A DNA stretch of 64,000 bases, taken from NCBI GenBank assembly GCA_017525605.1, contig JAFXSM010000030.1, positions 212,889-276,888 on the forward strand. Direction: 5' to 3'. Below the pieces are notes generated by a model. The model was not told the origin of the DNA and searched no databases. It worked only from the letters and a program-made list of their open reading frames with translations. How positions within the stretch are numbered: the first letter of the stretch is position 1; each line of letters starts with the position of its first letter. The stretch comes from Treponema sp. GTDB lineage: Bacteria > Spirochaetota > Spirochaetia > Treponematales > Treponemataceae. Position numbers and translations under genes: made by a program. This document shows, piece by piece, positions 1 through 8,111 of the stretch.

Positions 1-921
1 TTATACGAAATAAAAGGCTTGTACCGCGATGATTTCAGAATCAGAGGTTTCAGATTCGGCTCTGGTGAAAAATCCGTCTGCGTCGTCGGCTCTATGCGCG
101 GAAACGAGTATCAGCAGGTCTTCACATGCTCGCATCTAATCGAGCGTCTAAAATCCCTTGAAGAAAAAGGCAGAATCCGCGGCGGAAATGAAATCCTCGT
201 CATTCCGTGCGCGAATCCGTATTCGATGAACGTAAAGAAACGCTTCTGGACAATCGACAACACCGACATAAACAGAATGTTCCCCGGCTACAATCTGGGG
301 GAGACGACGCAGAGAATTGCCGACGGCATTTTCAATAGCGTGAAGGACTACAAAATCGGAATTCAGTTTGCGTCGTTCTACATGAGCGGAAATTTCGTTC
401 CGCAGGTCCGCATGATGAAAACCGGTCGCGAGAATACGGAGCTTGCACGTCAGTTCGGGCTTCCCTACGTCGTTCTTCACAATCCGCGTCCGTTCGACAC
501 TGCCACGCTCAACTACAACTGGCAGATTTGGGAGACCGATGCTTTTTCCGTCTACACGACCAGCACGAGCGCAATCAACAGAAAAAGTGCAGATTCAGCG
601 GTGGAGGCTGTTCTCAATTTTCTTTCGAAGCAGGGGATAATCGAATACAAGGGCTACGAGGGCTATATTTCGCGCGTCGTCGAAAACAATGATTTCATAA
701 ACGTCCGCTCCGAATTCGCGGGATTTTTCGAGCGTTTTGTGGAAGCAGGCGAAAAAGTCAGGAAGAATCAGGTTCTCGCGGAAATCACCGAGCCGTACAC
801 GGCGGAAGTCCTGCAGGAAATACGCGCGCCTGAGAACGGAATAATCGCATTTGCGCACAATGAAATTTTAATCTATCAGAATGCTGCCGTGTTCAAGATT
901 ATAAAGGACATCGACGGCTGA
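1..921 (+). CDS. AstE/AspA (M14)-like protein, 5' end outside window
   Basis: The reading frame is open to the first base, so the start is probably upstream; a TTG at 19 is possible but has no clear ribosome binding site. The protein resembles the succinylglutamate desuccinylase/aspartoacylase branch of M14 zinc carboxypeptidases, which usually remove acyl groups from amino acids. The strand carrying the first zinc motif reads GSMRGNEYQQ where active members have HGxE, so the first His is Arg. The second His-bearing segment is also not recognisable. The C-terminal third (about residues 220-300) looks like the beta-rich tail of this family. It may be a non-catalytic paralogue. A hairpin terminator follows. 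Confidence 0.7.
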   Translation, partial: LYEIKGLYRDDFRIRGFRFGSGEKSVCVVGSMRGNEYQQVFTCSHLIERLKSLEEKGRIRGGNEILVIPCANPYSMNVKKRFWTIDNTDINRMFPGYNLGETTQRIADGIFNSVKDYKIGIQFASFYMSGNFVPQVRMMKTGRENTELARQFGLPYVVLHNPRPFDTATLNYNWQIWETDAFSVYTTSTSAINRKSADSAVEAVLNFLSKQGIIEYKGYEGYISRVVENNDFINVRSEFAGFFERFVEAGEKVRKNQVLAEITEPYTAEVLQEIRAPENGIIAFAHNEILIYQNAAVFKIIKDIDG

Positions 922-955
922 TTTTTTTTTGAGTCGCCGTGCATATGTATTTTTG

Positions 956-1000
956 AAGGGAAACTTCCGAGAAAACATCTCCGAAAGTCTCCCTTTTTTT
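956..1000. terminator. Hairpin terminator between convergent genes
   Basis: An imperfect inverted repeat (AGGGAAACTTCCGA against TCCGAAAGTCTCCCT) is followed by a run of eight T. It lies between the M14-like gene on the plus strand and ptsI on the minus strand. Confidence 0.7.
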
Positions 1001-1022
1001 TCGGATTTTCGTTCAGCCGATT

Positions 1023-2639
1023 CTACTCAATCGACCTGATTTTGTCTCTGAGCGCGAGGATTCTTGACGGCGAGACCGAAAGCTCGTCGATTCCCATCTT
1101 TACGAATTTCTCCGTCAGTTCCAAATCCGCGCCGAGTTCTCCGCAGATTCCGACCCAGCAGCCGTGTTTGTGGCCGTTTTCGATTGTCATCTGAATCTCT
1201 TTGAGGATTGCAGGGTGGTGCGCGTCGTAGAAACTTTCGAGCTTTGAATTCTGCCTGTCGATTGCGAGCGTGTACTGCGTCAGGTCGTTCGTTCCGATTG
1301 AGAAGAAATCGACTTCCTGCGCAAGCTCCTCGCTCATCATTACGGCCGCCGGTGTCTCAATCATGATTCCCTGCTCGACGTTGCCGTAAGGGATGTTCTC
1401 TTTGTTGAGCGAATAGCACACGTCAGCTGAAATCTTCTTGATTCTGCGCACTTCATCGACCGAGATAATCATCGGGTACATTATCGCGATGTTGCCGAAT
1501 GCCGAAGCCCTGTAAATCGCCCTCAGCTGCGTCTTGAACAAATCAGGGCGGTCAAGGCAGATTCTGATTGCGCGGAATCCCATCGCAGGATTCTCTTCTT
1601 TTTCAAGATTGAAATAATCAGCCTGTTTGTCCGCACCGATGTCGAGAGTTCTGATTATGACTTTCTTGCCGTTCATTTTCCGAGCGACATTTTTGTATGC
1701 GACGAACTGCTCTTCTTCCGTCGGGTAAGTGTGACGGCCGAGATAGAGGAATTCGCTCCTGAAAAGTCCGATTCCTTCCGCGTCGTTTTCGATTGCCGGA
1801 TATGCGTCCTCGACCGAGCCGATGTTCGCGTATACGTTTATTTTTCTTCCGCTCTTTGTGACCGATTCTTTTCCCTTGAGCTGCTGCAAAAGCTCAAGTT
1901 TCGCCATTGCTTCTTTCTGGCGTTTTTCTTTCTCTGAAAGAACTTCCGCGTCAGGTTCGATAATCAGCTCGCCTGTGAAGCCGTCCACGACCGCAAGTTT
2001 TCCGTCCCATTCGGAATCCAAGATTACGCCTGTGAGTGCCGGAATGTTCATCGTTCGCGCAAGAATCGCCGTGTGCGACTGCGACGAGCCGTATTTCGTG
2101 ACGAATGCGAGGACTTTCGATTTGTCGAGAGCGACAGTTTCCGCTGGCGTAAGGTCGTCCGCGCAAAGAATCTGCTTTTCGTCGGCAGAAATCCCTCCGT
2201 TTTCATCTCCGTCGCACAGCACTTTGATGATTCTCTGCGCAACGTCCTTGATGTCGGCAGAGCGCGCTTTCATGTATTCGTCGTCCATCTGCGAGAAAAT
2301 CTGGCTGATTGTCTCTCCGCTCTGGAAAACTGCGTACTCCGCGTTCGCCTTTTCGTCGTTGATAAAAGAATAAACACTGTCGGTAAAATCATCGTCGCCG
2401 ATAAGCATTGACTGGACATCAAAAATGGCGGCAGCTTCTTCGCCAACTTCGTCAATCGCCTTCTTGAAAATGTCCTGCAGCTGCTGGACGGCAATGTCCC
2501 GCGCCTTGTTGTAACGTTCGATTTCAGCCGCGCTGTCCTCAACGGTGTGGAGTGACGTGTCGTAGCAGACCTTCTTGAGAATTTTGATTTTTCCTATGGC
2601 AATGCCTTTGTAAATTGATTTTCCGTTGTATCTTTTCAT
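1023..2639 (-). CDS. ptsI: PTS enzyme I (phosphoenolpyruvate-protein phosphotransferase)
   Basis: Enzyme I takes phosphate from PEP and passes it to HPr, the first step of phosphotransferase sugar uptake in the cytoplasm. With the ATG at 2639 the protein has 538 residues. The phosphorylated His lies in GSSQSHTAILART and falls at residue 189. The PEP-binding barrel shows IGTNDLTQYTLAIDRQN and the conserved Cys in GICGELGAD. A TTG at 2675 would add 12 unlikely residues. No ribosome binding site precedes the ATG; instead TATCAT (2646-2651, read on the minus strand) ends six bases before it, so the mRNA may be leaderless. It is transcribed away from the fructose operon. Confidence 0.95.
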   Translation of the reverse strand: MKRYNGKSIYKGIAIGKIKILKKVCYDTSLHTVEDSAAEIERYNKARDIAVQQLQDIFKKAIDEVGEEAAAIFDVQSMLIGDDDFTDSVYSFINDEKANAEYAVFQSGETISQIFSQMDDEYMKARSADIKDVAQRIIKVLCDGDENGGISADEKQILCADDLTPAETVALDKSKVLAFVTKYGSSQSHTAILARTMNIPALTGVILDSEWDGKLAVVDGFTGELIIEPDAEVLSEKEKRQKEAMAKLELLQQLKGKESVTKSGRKINVYANIGSVEDAYPAIENDAEGIGLFRSEFLYLGRHTYPTEEEQFVAYKNVARKMNGKKVIIRTLDIGADKQADYFNLEKEENPAMGFRAIRICLDRPDLFKTQLRAIYRASAFGNIAIMYPMIISVDEVRRIKKISADVCYSLNKENIPYGNVEQGIMIETPAAVMMSEELAQEVDFFSIGTNDLTQYTLAIDRQNSKLESFYDAHHPAILKEIQMTIENGHKHGCWVGICGELGADLELTEKFVKMGIDELSVSPSRILALRDKIRSIE

Positions 2640-2691
2640 TCTTTTATGATAATTCCCGAAAATGCAGATTGTCAAATATAAAATGACTGAT

Positions 2692-2753
2692 TTTGACGGA
2701 ATTTAATAAAATTTTTGAAAATTCTGAAAGTTTGTGATTGACTTTGACAGAAT
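2692..2753 (+). promoter_or_regulatory. Direct-repeat candidate operator for the DeoR-type regulator
   Basis: TTTGACGGAAT (2692-2702) and TTTGACAGAAT (2743-2753) are near-identical 11-mers. The second overlaps the promoter of the fructose operon. A third partial copy in inverse orientation (AGTCAAAA) sits at 2811. DeoR-family sugar regulators usually bind such repeats in their own promoter; assignment here is inference. Confidence 0.4.
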
Positions 2754-2766
2754 ACGGTTTTACACT
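2738..2766 (+). promoter_or_regulatory. Promoter of the fructose operon
   Basis: TTGACT (2738-2743) and TACACT (2761-2766) are separated by 17 bases, a good housekeeping sigma factor match. The start codon of the regulator gene is 83 bases downstream. Confidence 0.55.
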
Positions 2767-2849
2767 TTGAAAAATAACGAACTAATGAATCGAAAATGAA
2801 TGACAATAAAAGTCAAAAATAATTTGAAAACAAATTAGAGGAGAAGAAA

Positions 2850-3608
2850 ATGCTGTCGGAGGAACGTCAGGGAAAAATCGTCAATCTTGTGAACGAGAAC
2901 AAGAGCATGTCGATTCAGATGCTGATGAACGCGCTGGACGCTTCCGAGTCCACGATTCGAAGGGATTTGGGCGAACTCGACAAGCAGGGGCTGCTCGAAA
3001 AAGTGTATGGCGGCGCGATTGCGAAGGACCAGACATTTTCAGGCAAGGACGAGAGCGTAAAAAGCAGGTCAGGGCTGCACCGCGAGGAAAAAATCGCAAT
3101 CGCAAAATACGCTGCTTCCCTCATCAATGACGACGATTTCGTCTACATCGATGCGGGAACGACGACAGAGTGCATGATTCCGTTCATCACCGCGAAAAAG
3201 GCGACGTTCGTCACAAACGGTTTTTCGCACGCAAGGAAACTTTCGGAGGCGGGATTCTTGACTTACATTCTCGGCGGCGAGGTGAAATTTCCGACCGAGG
3301 CAGTTGTCGGGGAAGAGGCGGTTTTTCTTCTATTTAAGTATCACTTTACGAAAGGATTCTGGGGCACGAACGGAATAAGCAGGTCGAGCGGATTCAGCAC
3401 GCCTGACATAAAAGAGGCTCTGATTAAGCAGATGTCGATGAGCCGCACGAACAAAAAATATGTTCTCGGAGATTCGAGCAAATTCTCAAGCATTTCATGC
3501 GTGACGTTCGCTGAATTTTCCGATGCAACTGTGATTACGTCGGAGCTGGATGAAAATTTCAGCGCATATCGTTCTTATAAAAACATTGTGGAGGTAAAAG
3601 AGCAGTGA
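2850..3608 (+). CDS. DeoR-family transcriptional regulator of fructose operon
   Basis: This 252-residue protein has an N-terminal DeoR helix-turn-helix (residues about 5-60, with STIRRDLGELDKQGLLEKVYGG) and a C-terminal sugar-phosphate sensor domain (YIDAGTTTECM, then TNG, and a late GDSSKF). This is the FruR/LacR layout; the usual inducer is fructose 1-phosphate. A strong ribosome binding site (GAGGAGAAGAAA) precedes the ATG. It is the first gene of the operon and its stop overlaps the GTG start of fruK, so the two are translationally coupled. It most likely represses its own operon. Confidence 0.88.
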   Translation: MLSEERQGKIVNLVNENKSMSIQMLMNALDASESTIRRDLGELDKQGLLEKVYGGAIAKDQTFSGKDESVKSRSGLHREEKIAIAKYAASLINDDDFVYIDAGTTTECMIPFITAKKATFVTNGFSHARKLSEAGFLTYILGGEVKFPTEAVVGEEAVFLLFKYHFTKGFWGTNGISRSSGFSTPDIKEALIKQMSMSRTNKKYVLGDSSKFSSISCVTFAEFSDATVITSELDENFSAYRSYKNIVEVKEQ

Positions 3609-4510
3609 TTTATACGCTTACGGTGAATCCTTCGTTGGATTACATAGTCGATGTCGAGAAATTCAAGACGGGCGAAGTCAACAGAACAAAACACGAGCAG
3701 ATTTTTGCGGGCGGAAAAGGAATAAATGTTTCGATTGTCCTCAAGAATCTCGGAATTGAGAACAAGGCACTCGGTTTTACGGCCGGCTTCACGGGCAACC
3801 AAATCGAGCTGATGCTCAAAGAAAAGGGCGTTGACACAGATTTCATTCACATCAAAGACGGGCTTTCAAGAATCAACATAAAGCTCCGCTCCGACAAGGA
3901 ATCTGAAATCAACGGAATCGGGCCTGCAATCCAGAAATCCGACATCGATTCGCTTTTCGAAAAACTCGACAAACTTTCCGAGAACGACACGCTTGTCCTT
4001 GCGGGGAGCATTCCTGCAACGCTTCCGCAGAGTTTTTACAGCGACATAATGGCACGTTTGCAGGACAAAAAAGTGCGGTTCGTAGTCGATGCGACGAAAG
4101 ACTTGCTCAAGAAGTCGCTGGAGTACAAGCCGTTCATGGTGAAACCGAACAACCACGAGCTCGGCGAAATCTTCGGCGTGGAGCTTAAGACTCGCGAGGA
4201 AGTCGTTCCGTACGCGCTCGAATTCCGCAAAATGGGCGCGCAGAACGTCCTCGTTTCGATGGCGGGCGAGGGGGCGGTTCTTGCGGCGGCGGACGGAAAA
4301 GTCTACATGCACGAAGCTCCTGAGTGCAAACTCGTCAATTCGGTTGGTGCCGGTGACTCGATGGTTGCCGGATTCATCACTGGTTTCATAAACAGCGGCT
4401 CTTACGAGGAAGCTCTCAAGATGGGACTTTGCACCGGCACAGCCAGCGCGGGGTTGGAAGAGCTTGCAACGAAAGCCGACGTTGAAGAAGTTTTGAAAAG
4501 ATTTTCATAA
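3605..4510 (+). CDS. fruK: 1-phosphofructokinase
   Basis: FruK phosphorylates fructose 1-phosphate to fructose 1,6-bisphosphate. The protein has 301 residues and a typical PfkB fold: TVNPSLDYIVDVEKFKTGEVNR at the N-terminus, the glycine motif AGGKGINVS, and the signature NSVGAGDSMVAGF with the catalytic Asp. The start is GTG at 3605, overlapping the stop of the regulator by 4 bp. Position between regulator and fructose permease fits fruK rather than tagatose-6-phosphate kinase. Confidence 0.93.
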   Translation: MIYTLTVNPSLDYIVDVEKFKTGEVNRTKHEQIFAGGKGINVSIVLKNLGIENKALGFTAGFTGNQIELMLKEKGVDTDFIHIKDGLSRINIKLRSDKESEINGIGPAIQKSDIDSLFEKLDKLSENDTLVLAGSIPATLPQSFYSDIMARLQDKKVRFVVDATKDLLKKSLEYKPFMVKPNNHELGEIFGVELKTREEVVPYALEFRKMGAQNVLVSMAGEGAVLAAADGKVYMHEAPECKLVNSVGAGDSMVAGFITGFINSGSYEEALKMGLCTGTASAGLEELATKADVEEVLKRFS

Positions 4511-4534
4511 GTAATAGATAATTTAGGAGGATTT

Positions 4535-6424
4535 ATGAGAATTAGAGATTTGCTGAACCCTGTTTGTATCAAACTGAACGGACAGGCAAAGGACAAAGCT
4601 GATGTCATCGAGCAGATGGTTGCTCTCATGGCAAAGAGCGGAAACATTTCCGACATCGATGTTTACCACAAAGGAGTTCTCGCTCGTGAAGAAGAGAGCA
4701 CCACTGCTGTCGGAGAGGGAATTGCGATTCCTCACTGCAAGAGCGATTCCGTAAAGGCACCGTGCCTTGCCGCAATGACGCTCCCTGCAGGCGTTGATTA
4801 TGACGCACCTGACGGCGACCCTGTAAAAGTGATTTTCCTTATTGCTGCACCAAATTCAAAAGACAATGTTCACATCGACGTTTTGAGCAAACTCTCGGTT
4901 CTCCTTTTGGACGAGACTTTTGCGGCAAACCTTCTGAAAGCTGCTTCCGTTGAAGAATTCCTTTCTATAGTCGATGCTGCCGAATCTGCAAAAGACGCTG
5001 CTGACCGTGCGGAGAAGAAGGGCGTTGCGCTTCCTGATGTTCTTGCTGTCACTGCTTGCCCGACTGGAATCGCGCACACTTACATGGCGGAAGAGAATCT
5101 CAAGAAGGCGGCGAAAAATGCCGGCGTGTCAATAAAAATCGAGACTCGCGGTTCTTCAGGAACGAAAAACGAGCTTACTGCTGACGAAATCGCCGCAGCA
5201 AAAGCAATCATCGTCGCTGCCGATGTAAATGTCCCGATGGGAAGATTCAACGGCAGGAAAGTAATCCAGTGCCGCGTCTCAGACGGAATCAACAAGAGCG
5301 ACGAGCTTGTCGCAAAAGCAAAAGCCGGTGATGCACCAGTGTTCACCGCAACCGAAGGCGAATCTTCATCTGAAAAGAAATCTGCTGGCGGCTCTGTCTA
5401 CAAGCATCTTATGACGGGCGTTTCGCACATGCTTCCGTTCGTTGTTGGCGGCGGTATTCTCATCGCGCTTGCATTCCTCTTCGACGGTATCTACTGCAAG
5501 ATGAACGGAATCACTCCTGACGGCACGTTCGGCTCAATGCTTCCGATTTCCGCATTCCTCAAGGGAAAAGTCGGCGGTGTCGCGTTCGGCTTCATGCTTC
5601 CTGTCCTTGCTGGTTTCATCGCGTTCAGTATTGCTGACCGTCCTGGTCTTGCAGTCGGCTTCCTCGGCGGAGCGATGGCTGCAAACGGAACTTCAGGCTT
5701 CCTCGGCGCACTCGTCGCAGGATTCTTTGCTGGTTACACTTGCCTCCTTCTCAAAAAGGCGTTCTCATCAATGCCAAAGAGCCTCGACGGACTCAAGCCG
5801 GTTCTCATCTATCCTCTCATCGGTATGCTCATCGTCGGTCTCGGAATGAATTTCATCGTCGAGCCTGTAGTCGGAACAATCAACGGCTGGATGAACGATG
5901 CGCTCAAATATCTGAACGGAACAAACGCTGTTGTCATTCTCGGTCTCATCGTTGCAGGAATGATGGCTGTCGATATGGGCGGTCCTGTCAACAAGGCTGC
6001 TTACGTTTTCGCAACTGGTATGCTCGCAGAAGGACACTACAACATCATGGCTGCCGTAATGATTGGCGGTATGGTTCCTCCGATTGCAATCGCTGCCGCA
6101 ACTCTCATCTTCAAGAACAAATTCACTGCTGAGGAAAGAAAGGCAGGCCCTGTCAACTTCGTCATGGGTGCCGCATTCATTACAGAGGGTGCGATTCCGT
6201 ATGCCGCAGCTGACCCTGCTCACGTCCTTCCTGCTTGTATCGTCGGAAGTGCGCTTGCCGGTGCTCTTTCTATGGCATTCAAATGTACTCTCATGGCACC
6301 ACACGGCGGAGTCTTCGTATTCCCTGTCGTCGGAAATCCTGTGATGTACGTTGTCGCATTGCTCATCGGTTCTGCAGTCGGCTGTCTCTTGCTCGGACTT
6401 CTCAAGAAGAACGTCGAAGAATAA
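4535..6424 (+). CDS. fruA: Fructose PTS permease, EIIABC fusion
   Basis: This 629-residue membrane protein imports fructose while phosphorylating it at carbon 1. Three domains are visible: EIIA (residues 1-150, phospho-His67 in AIPHCKSD), EIIB (about 165-265, phospho-Cys175 in VTACPTGIAHTYMA) and EIIC (about 285-625, with several hydrophobic segments and motifs such as MAVDMGGPVNKAAY and AEGAIPYAA-like FITEGAIPYAAADP). It follows fruK by 24 bp with ribosome binding site AGGAGG and precedes ptsH. There is no fused HPr domain. Confidence 0.95.
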   Translation: MRIRDLLNPVCIKLNGQAKDKADVIEQMVALMAKSGNISDIDVYHKGVLAREEESTTAVGEGIAIPHCKSDSVKAPCLAAMTLPAGVDYDAPDGDPVKVIFLIAAPNSKDNVHIDVLSKLSVLLLDETFAANLLKAASVEEFLSIVDAAESAKDAADRAEKKGVALPDVLAVTACPTGIAHTYMAEENLKKAAKNAGVSIKIETRGSSGTKNELTADEIAAAKAIIVAADVNVPMGRFNGRKVIQCRVSDGINKSDELVAKAKAGDAPVFTATEGESSSEKKSAGGSVYKHLMTGVSHMLPFVVGGGILIALAFLFDGIYCKMNGITPDGTFGSMLPISAFLKGKVGGVAFGFMLPVLAGFIAFSIADRPGLAVGFLGGAMAANGTSGFLGALVAGFFAGYTCLLLKKAFSSMPKSLDGLKPVLIYPLIGMLIVGLGMNFIVEPVVGTINGWMNDALKYLNGTNAVVILGLIVAGMMAVDMGGPVNKAAYVFATGMLAEGHYNIMAAVMIGGMVPPIAIAAATLIFKNKFTAEERKAGPVNFVMGAAFITEGAIPYAAADPAHVLPACIVGSALAGALSMAFKCTLMAPHGGVFVFPVVGNPVMYVVALLIGSAVGCLLLGLLKKNVEE

Positions 6425-6498
6425 ATTTGCACGTCAGGTTTTCTTGGAATAAACTTGAAAATCATGACCAATAATTCTTTTTTGTAAGGAGTTTAATA

Positions 6499-6756
6499 AT
6501 GAAGAAATTCGATTATACAATCACAGACCCGCTTGGAATCCACGCTCGCCCGGGCGGAGAAATCATGAAGTTCGCGAAGGGCTTTTCTTCCGCAATCAAA
6601 TTCGAGTGCAACGGAAAAACCGCTGATGCAAAGCGTCTCATCGCCGTGATGAGCCTCGGCGCAAAGCAGGGGCACGTTCTTTCCGTGACAATCGAAGGCG
6701 AGGACGAAGACACAGCCGCAGAAAAACTCGAAGCTTTCCTGAAAGAAAAACTGTAG
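6499..6756 (+). CDS. ptsH: Phosphocarrier protein HPr, lacking regulatory Ser46
   Basis: HPr carries phosphate from enzyme I to EIIA. The 85-residue protein has the active site GIHARPGG with phospho-His15. Aligned to Bacillus HPr without gaps, the position of regulatory Ser46 is Arg (KRLIAVMSLG instead of KSIMGVMSLG). HPr kinase could therefore not phosphorylate this copy at the usual place. The gene ends the fructose operon, 74 bp after fruA, with AAGGAG upstream of the ATG. It may be a fructose-dedicated HPr beside another copy elsewhere. Confidence 0.95.
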   Translation: MKKFDYTITDPLGIHARPGGEIMKFAKGFSSAIKFECNGKTADAKRLIAVMSLGAKQGHVLSVTIEGEDEDTAAEKLEAFLKEKL

Positions 6757-6795
6757 CCTAAATATCGAGTTTTATCAGAAAGCATTTTTTTTAGA

Positions 6796-6868
6796 CAAAC
6801 GGATTTGTTCGCGATTAACATCGCTCACTTAAAAAGTGAAGGGCGTTAGCCCTGAACAAATCCGTTTG
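6796..6868 (+). terminator. Four-way-junction-shaped terminator
   Basis: A 15-bp perfect stem (6796-6810 with 6854-6868) encloses three perfect hairpins set end to end: GCGAT-ATCGC (6811-6824), TCACTT-AAGTGA (6825-6839) and AGGGC-GCCCT (6840-6853). No unpaired base lies between them. A run of nine T follows. It probably ends the fructose operon. Confidence 0.65.
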
Positions 6869-6881
6869 TTTTTTTTTACTT

Positions 6882-8018
6882 TCACTTTATTGCCGAAAGC
6901 GCGAGGCAGTTTTCGTCCGTGAATCCGCTTTCGAGAATGTCTTTCACGAGTTCTTTCGGAATGTGCCTGAAATTTTGCATCAGCATGGCGATTCCGTTTG
7001 TTTTGTTTTCGATTGAATCGCTTTTTTTCAGAAGGATGGACATTGCGGCTGCTTCACCGCATTTTTTTATGCAGAATTTCGAGAACGGTTTCAGGATTGA
7101 AATTTCAATCGAGTCAATGATTTTTGCGTTTTCGTCCTCGAAAAGGACTGCCTCAAAAAGATTCGAATCTTTAAAACCGCATTTTTTCATTTTGAGATAA
7201 GTCACCAGGAGCATCGGATTTTTCAGGTATGCGTTCTGCGTCATCTTGCAGTTTTCGATTTTCATTTTGCCGAAGAATTTTTTCAGAACGTCGGAATCTT
7301 CGCGGTCGAATTTGAATTGCAGATTGAGATTCTTGAGTTCCTTCGAGCAAATCACCGGGTACAGCTCGTGAGCGAACGGAAGACGCATGAGGGCTTGGAT
7401 CTCAAAAAGTGCCGATTCGATCTGCTTCTTTTCGTCTTTGGAATTCGGTTCAGTTGCAAAATAAATAGAAGATATTTTCTTCTGCGTGAATTTTTCCGCG
7501 ATTGTGAGCAGATTTCCGAGTGCCGCATTCACAGCTTTCTTTGGCGGAACGAGCGAAGAATCTTCCAGTTCCGAGAAAGAAAAAAACGTGTGCTTTTGGT
7601 TTTTCGGATTTACGGAATGTTGAATCGTCCCGTTTTTCATGTCGAACAAAACTGATTCTTCCTGAATTGCAGGCACGATTTCTCCTTTGCCCCTCGAAAT
7701 ATACTGGACTGAAAATTCAACGCTCAGCGTCTCCTCGTCAGTGATAACGGAAGAGCCTGTGATGTCCATGTTTATTCCGAATTTGTCGTTCTCCTGCTTC
7801 TTTTTGAATTCCGCGAAAAACTGCGAGTCGTTCGAGTCGAATTTTTCATATCTGAACGGAAGCCACTTGTTGCTTTCGAACGAGAAATACATATTTTCTC
7901 CGTCGGATTCAGATTTGAGCATCACAGGAACTGGCTGTTTCTCTTCCTTGCATTCCTCGAAAACTTCCGAGCCTAGCACTCTGTAAAAATATTCTGCTTT
8001 CTTCGTCTTTGTGTTCAT
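6882..8018 (-). CDS. Hypothetical protein, 378 aa
   Basis: I do not recognise this protein. The ATG at 8018 has ribosome binding site AGGAAGAAG; longer frames would run into gpmI. It starts MNTKTKKAEYFYRV and has no signal peptide or membrane segment. A long polar beta-rich first half is followed by a helical second half with several Lys/Phe-rich stretches. It ends 14 bp from the terminator of ptsH. It is divergent from gpmI with a 93-bp gap. Confidence 0.7.
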   Translation of the reverse strand: MNTKTKKAEYFYRVLGSEVFEECKEEKQPVPVMLKSESDGENMYFSFESNKWLPFRYEKFDSNDSQFFAEFKKKQENDKFGINMDITGSSVITDEETLSVEFSVQYISRGKGEIVPAIQEESVLFDMKNGTIQHSVNPKNQKHTFFSFSELEDSSLVPPKKAVNAALGNLLTIAEKFTQKKISSIYFATEPNSKDEKKQIESALFEIQALMRLPFAHELYPVICSKELKNLNLQFKFDREDSDVLKKFFGKMKIENCKMTQNAYLKNPMLLVTYLKMKKCGFKDSNLFEAVLFEDENAKIIDSIEISILKPFSKFCIKKCGEAAAMSILLKKSDSIENKTNGIAMLMQNFRHIPKELVKDILESGFTDENCLALSAIK

Positions 8019-8111
8019 CTTCTTCCTCTTTGAATGCGTTTTGCTCTCTTCTTTATATGAAAAAACTGTTAGAATAGTACTATTATTTACAATTTTTTTT
8101 GAGGTGGAAAA

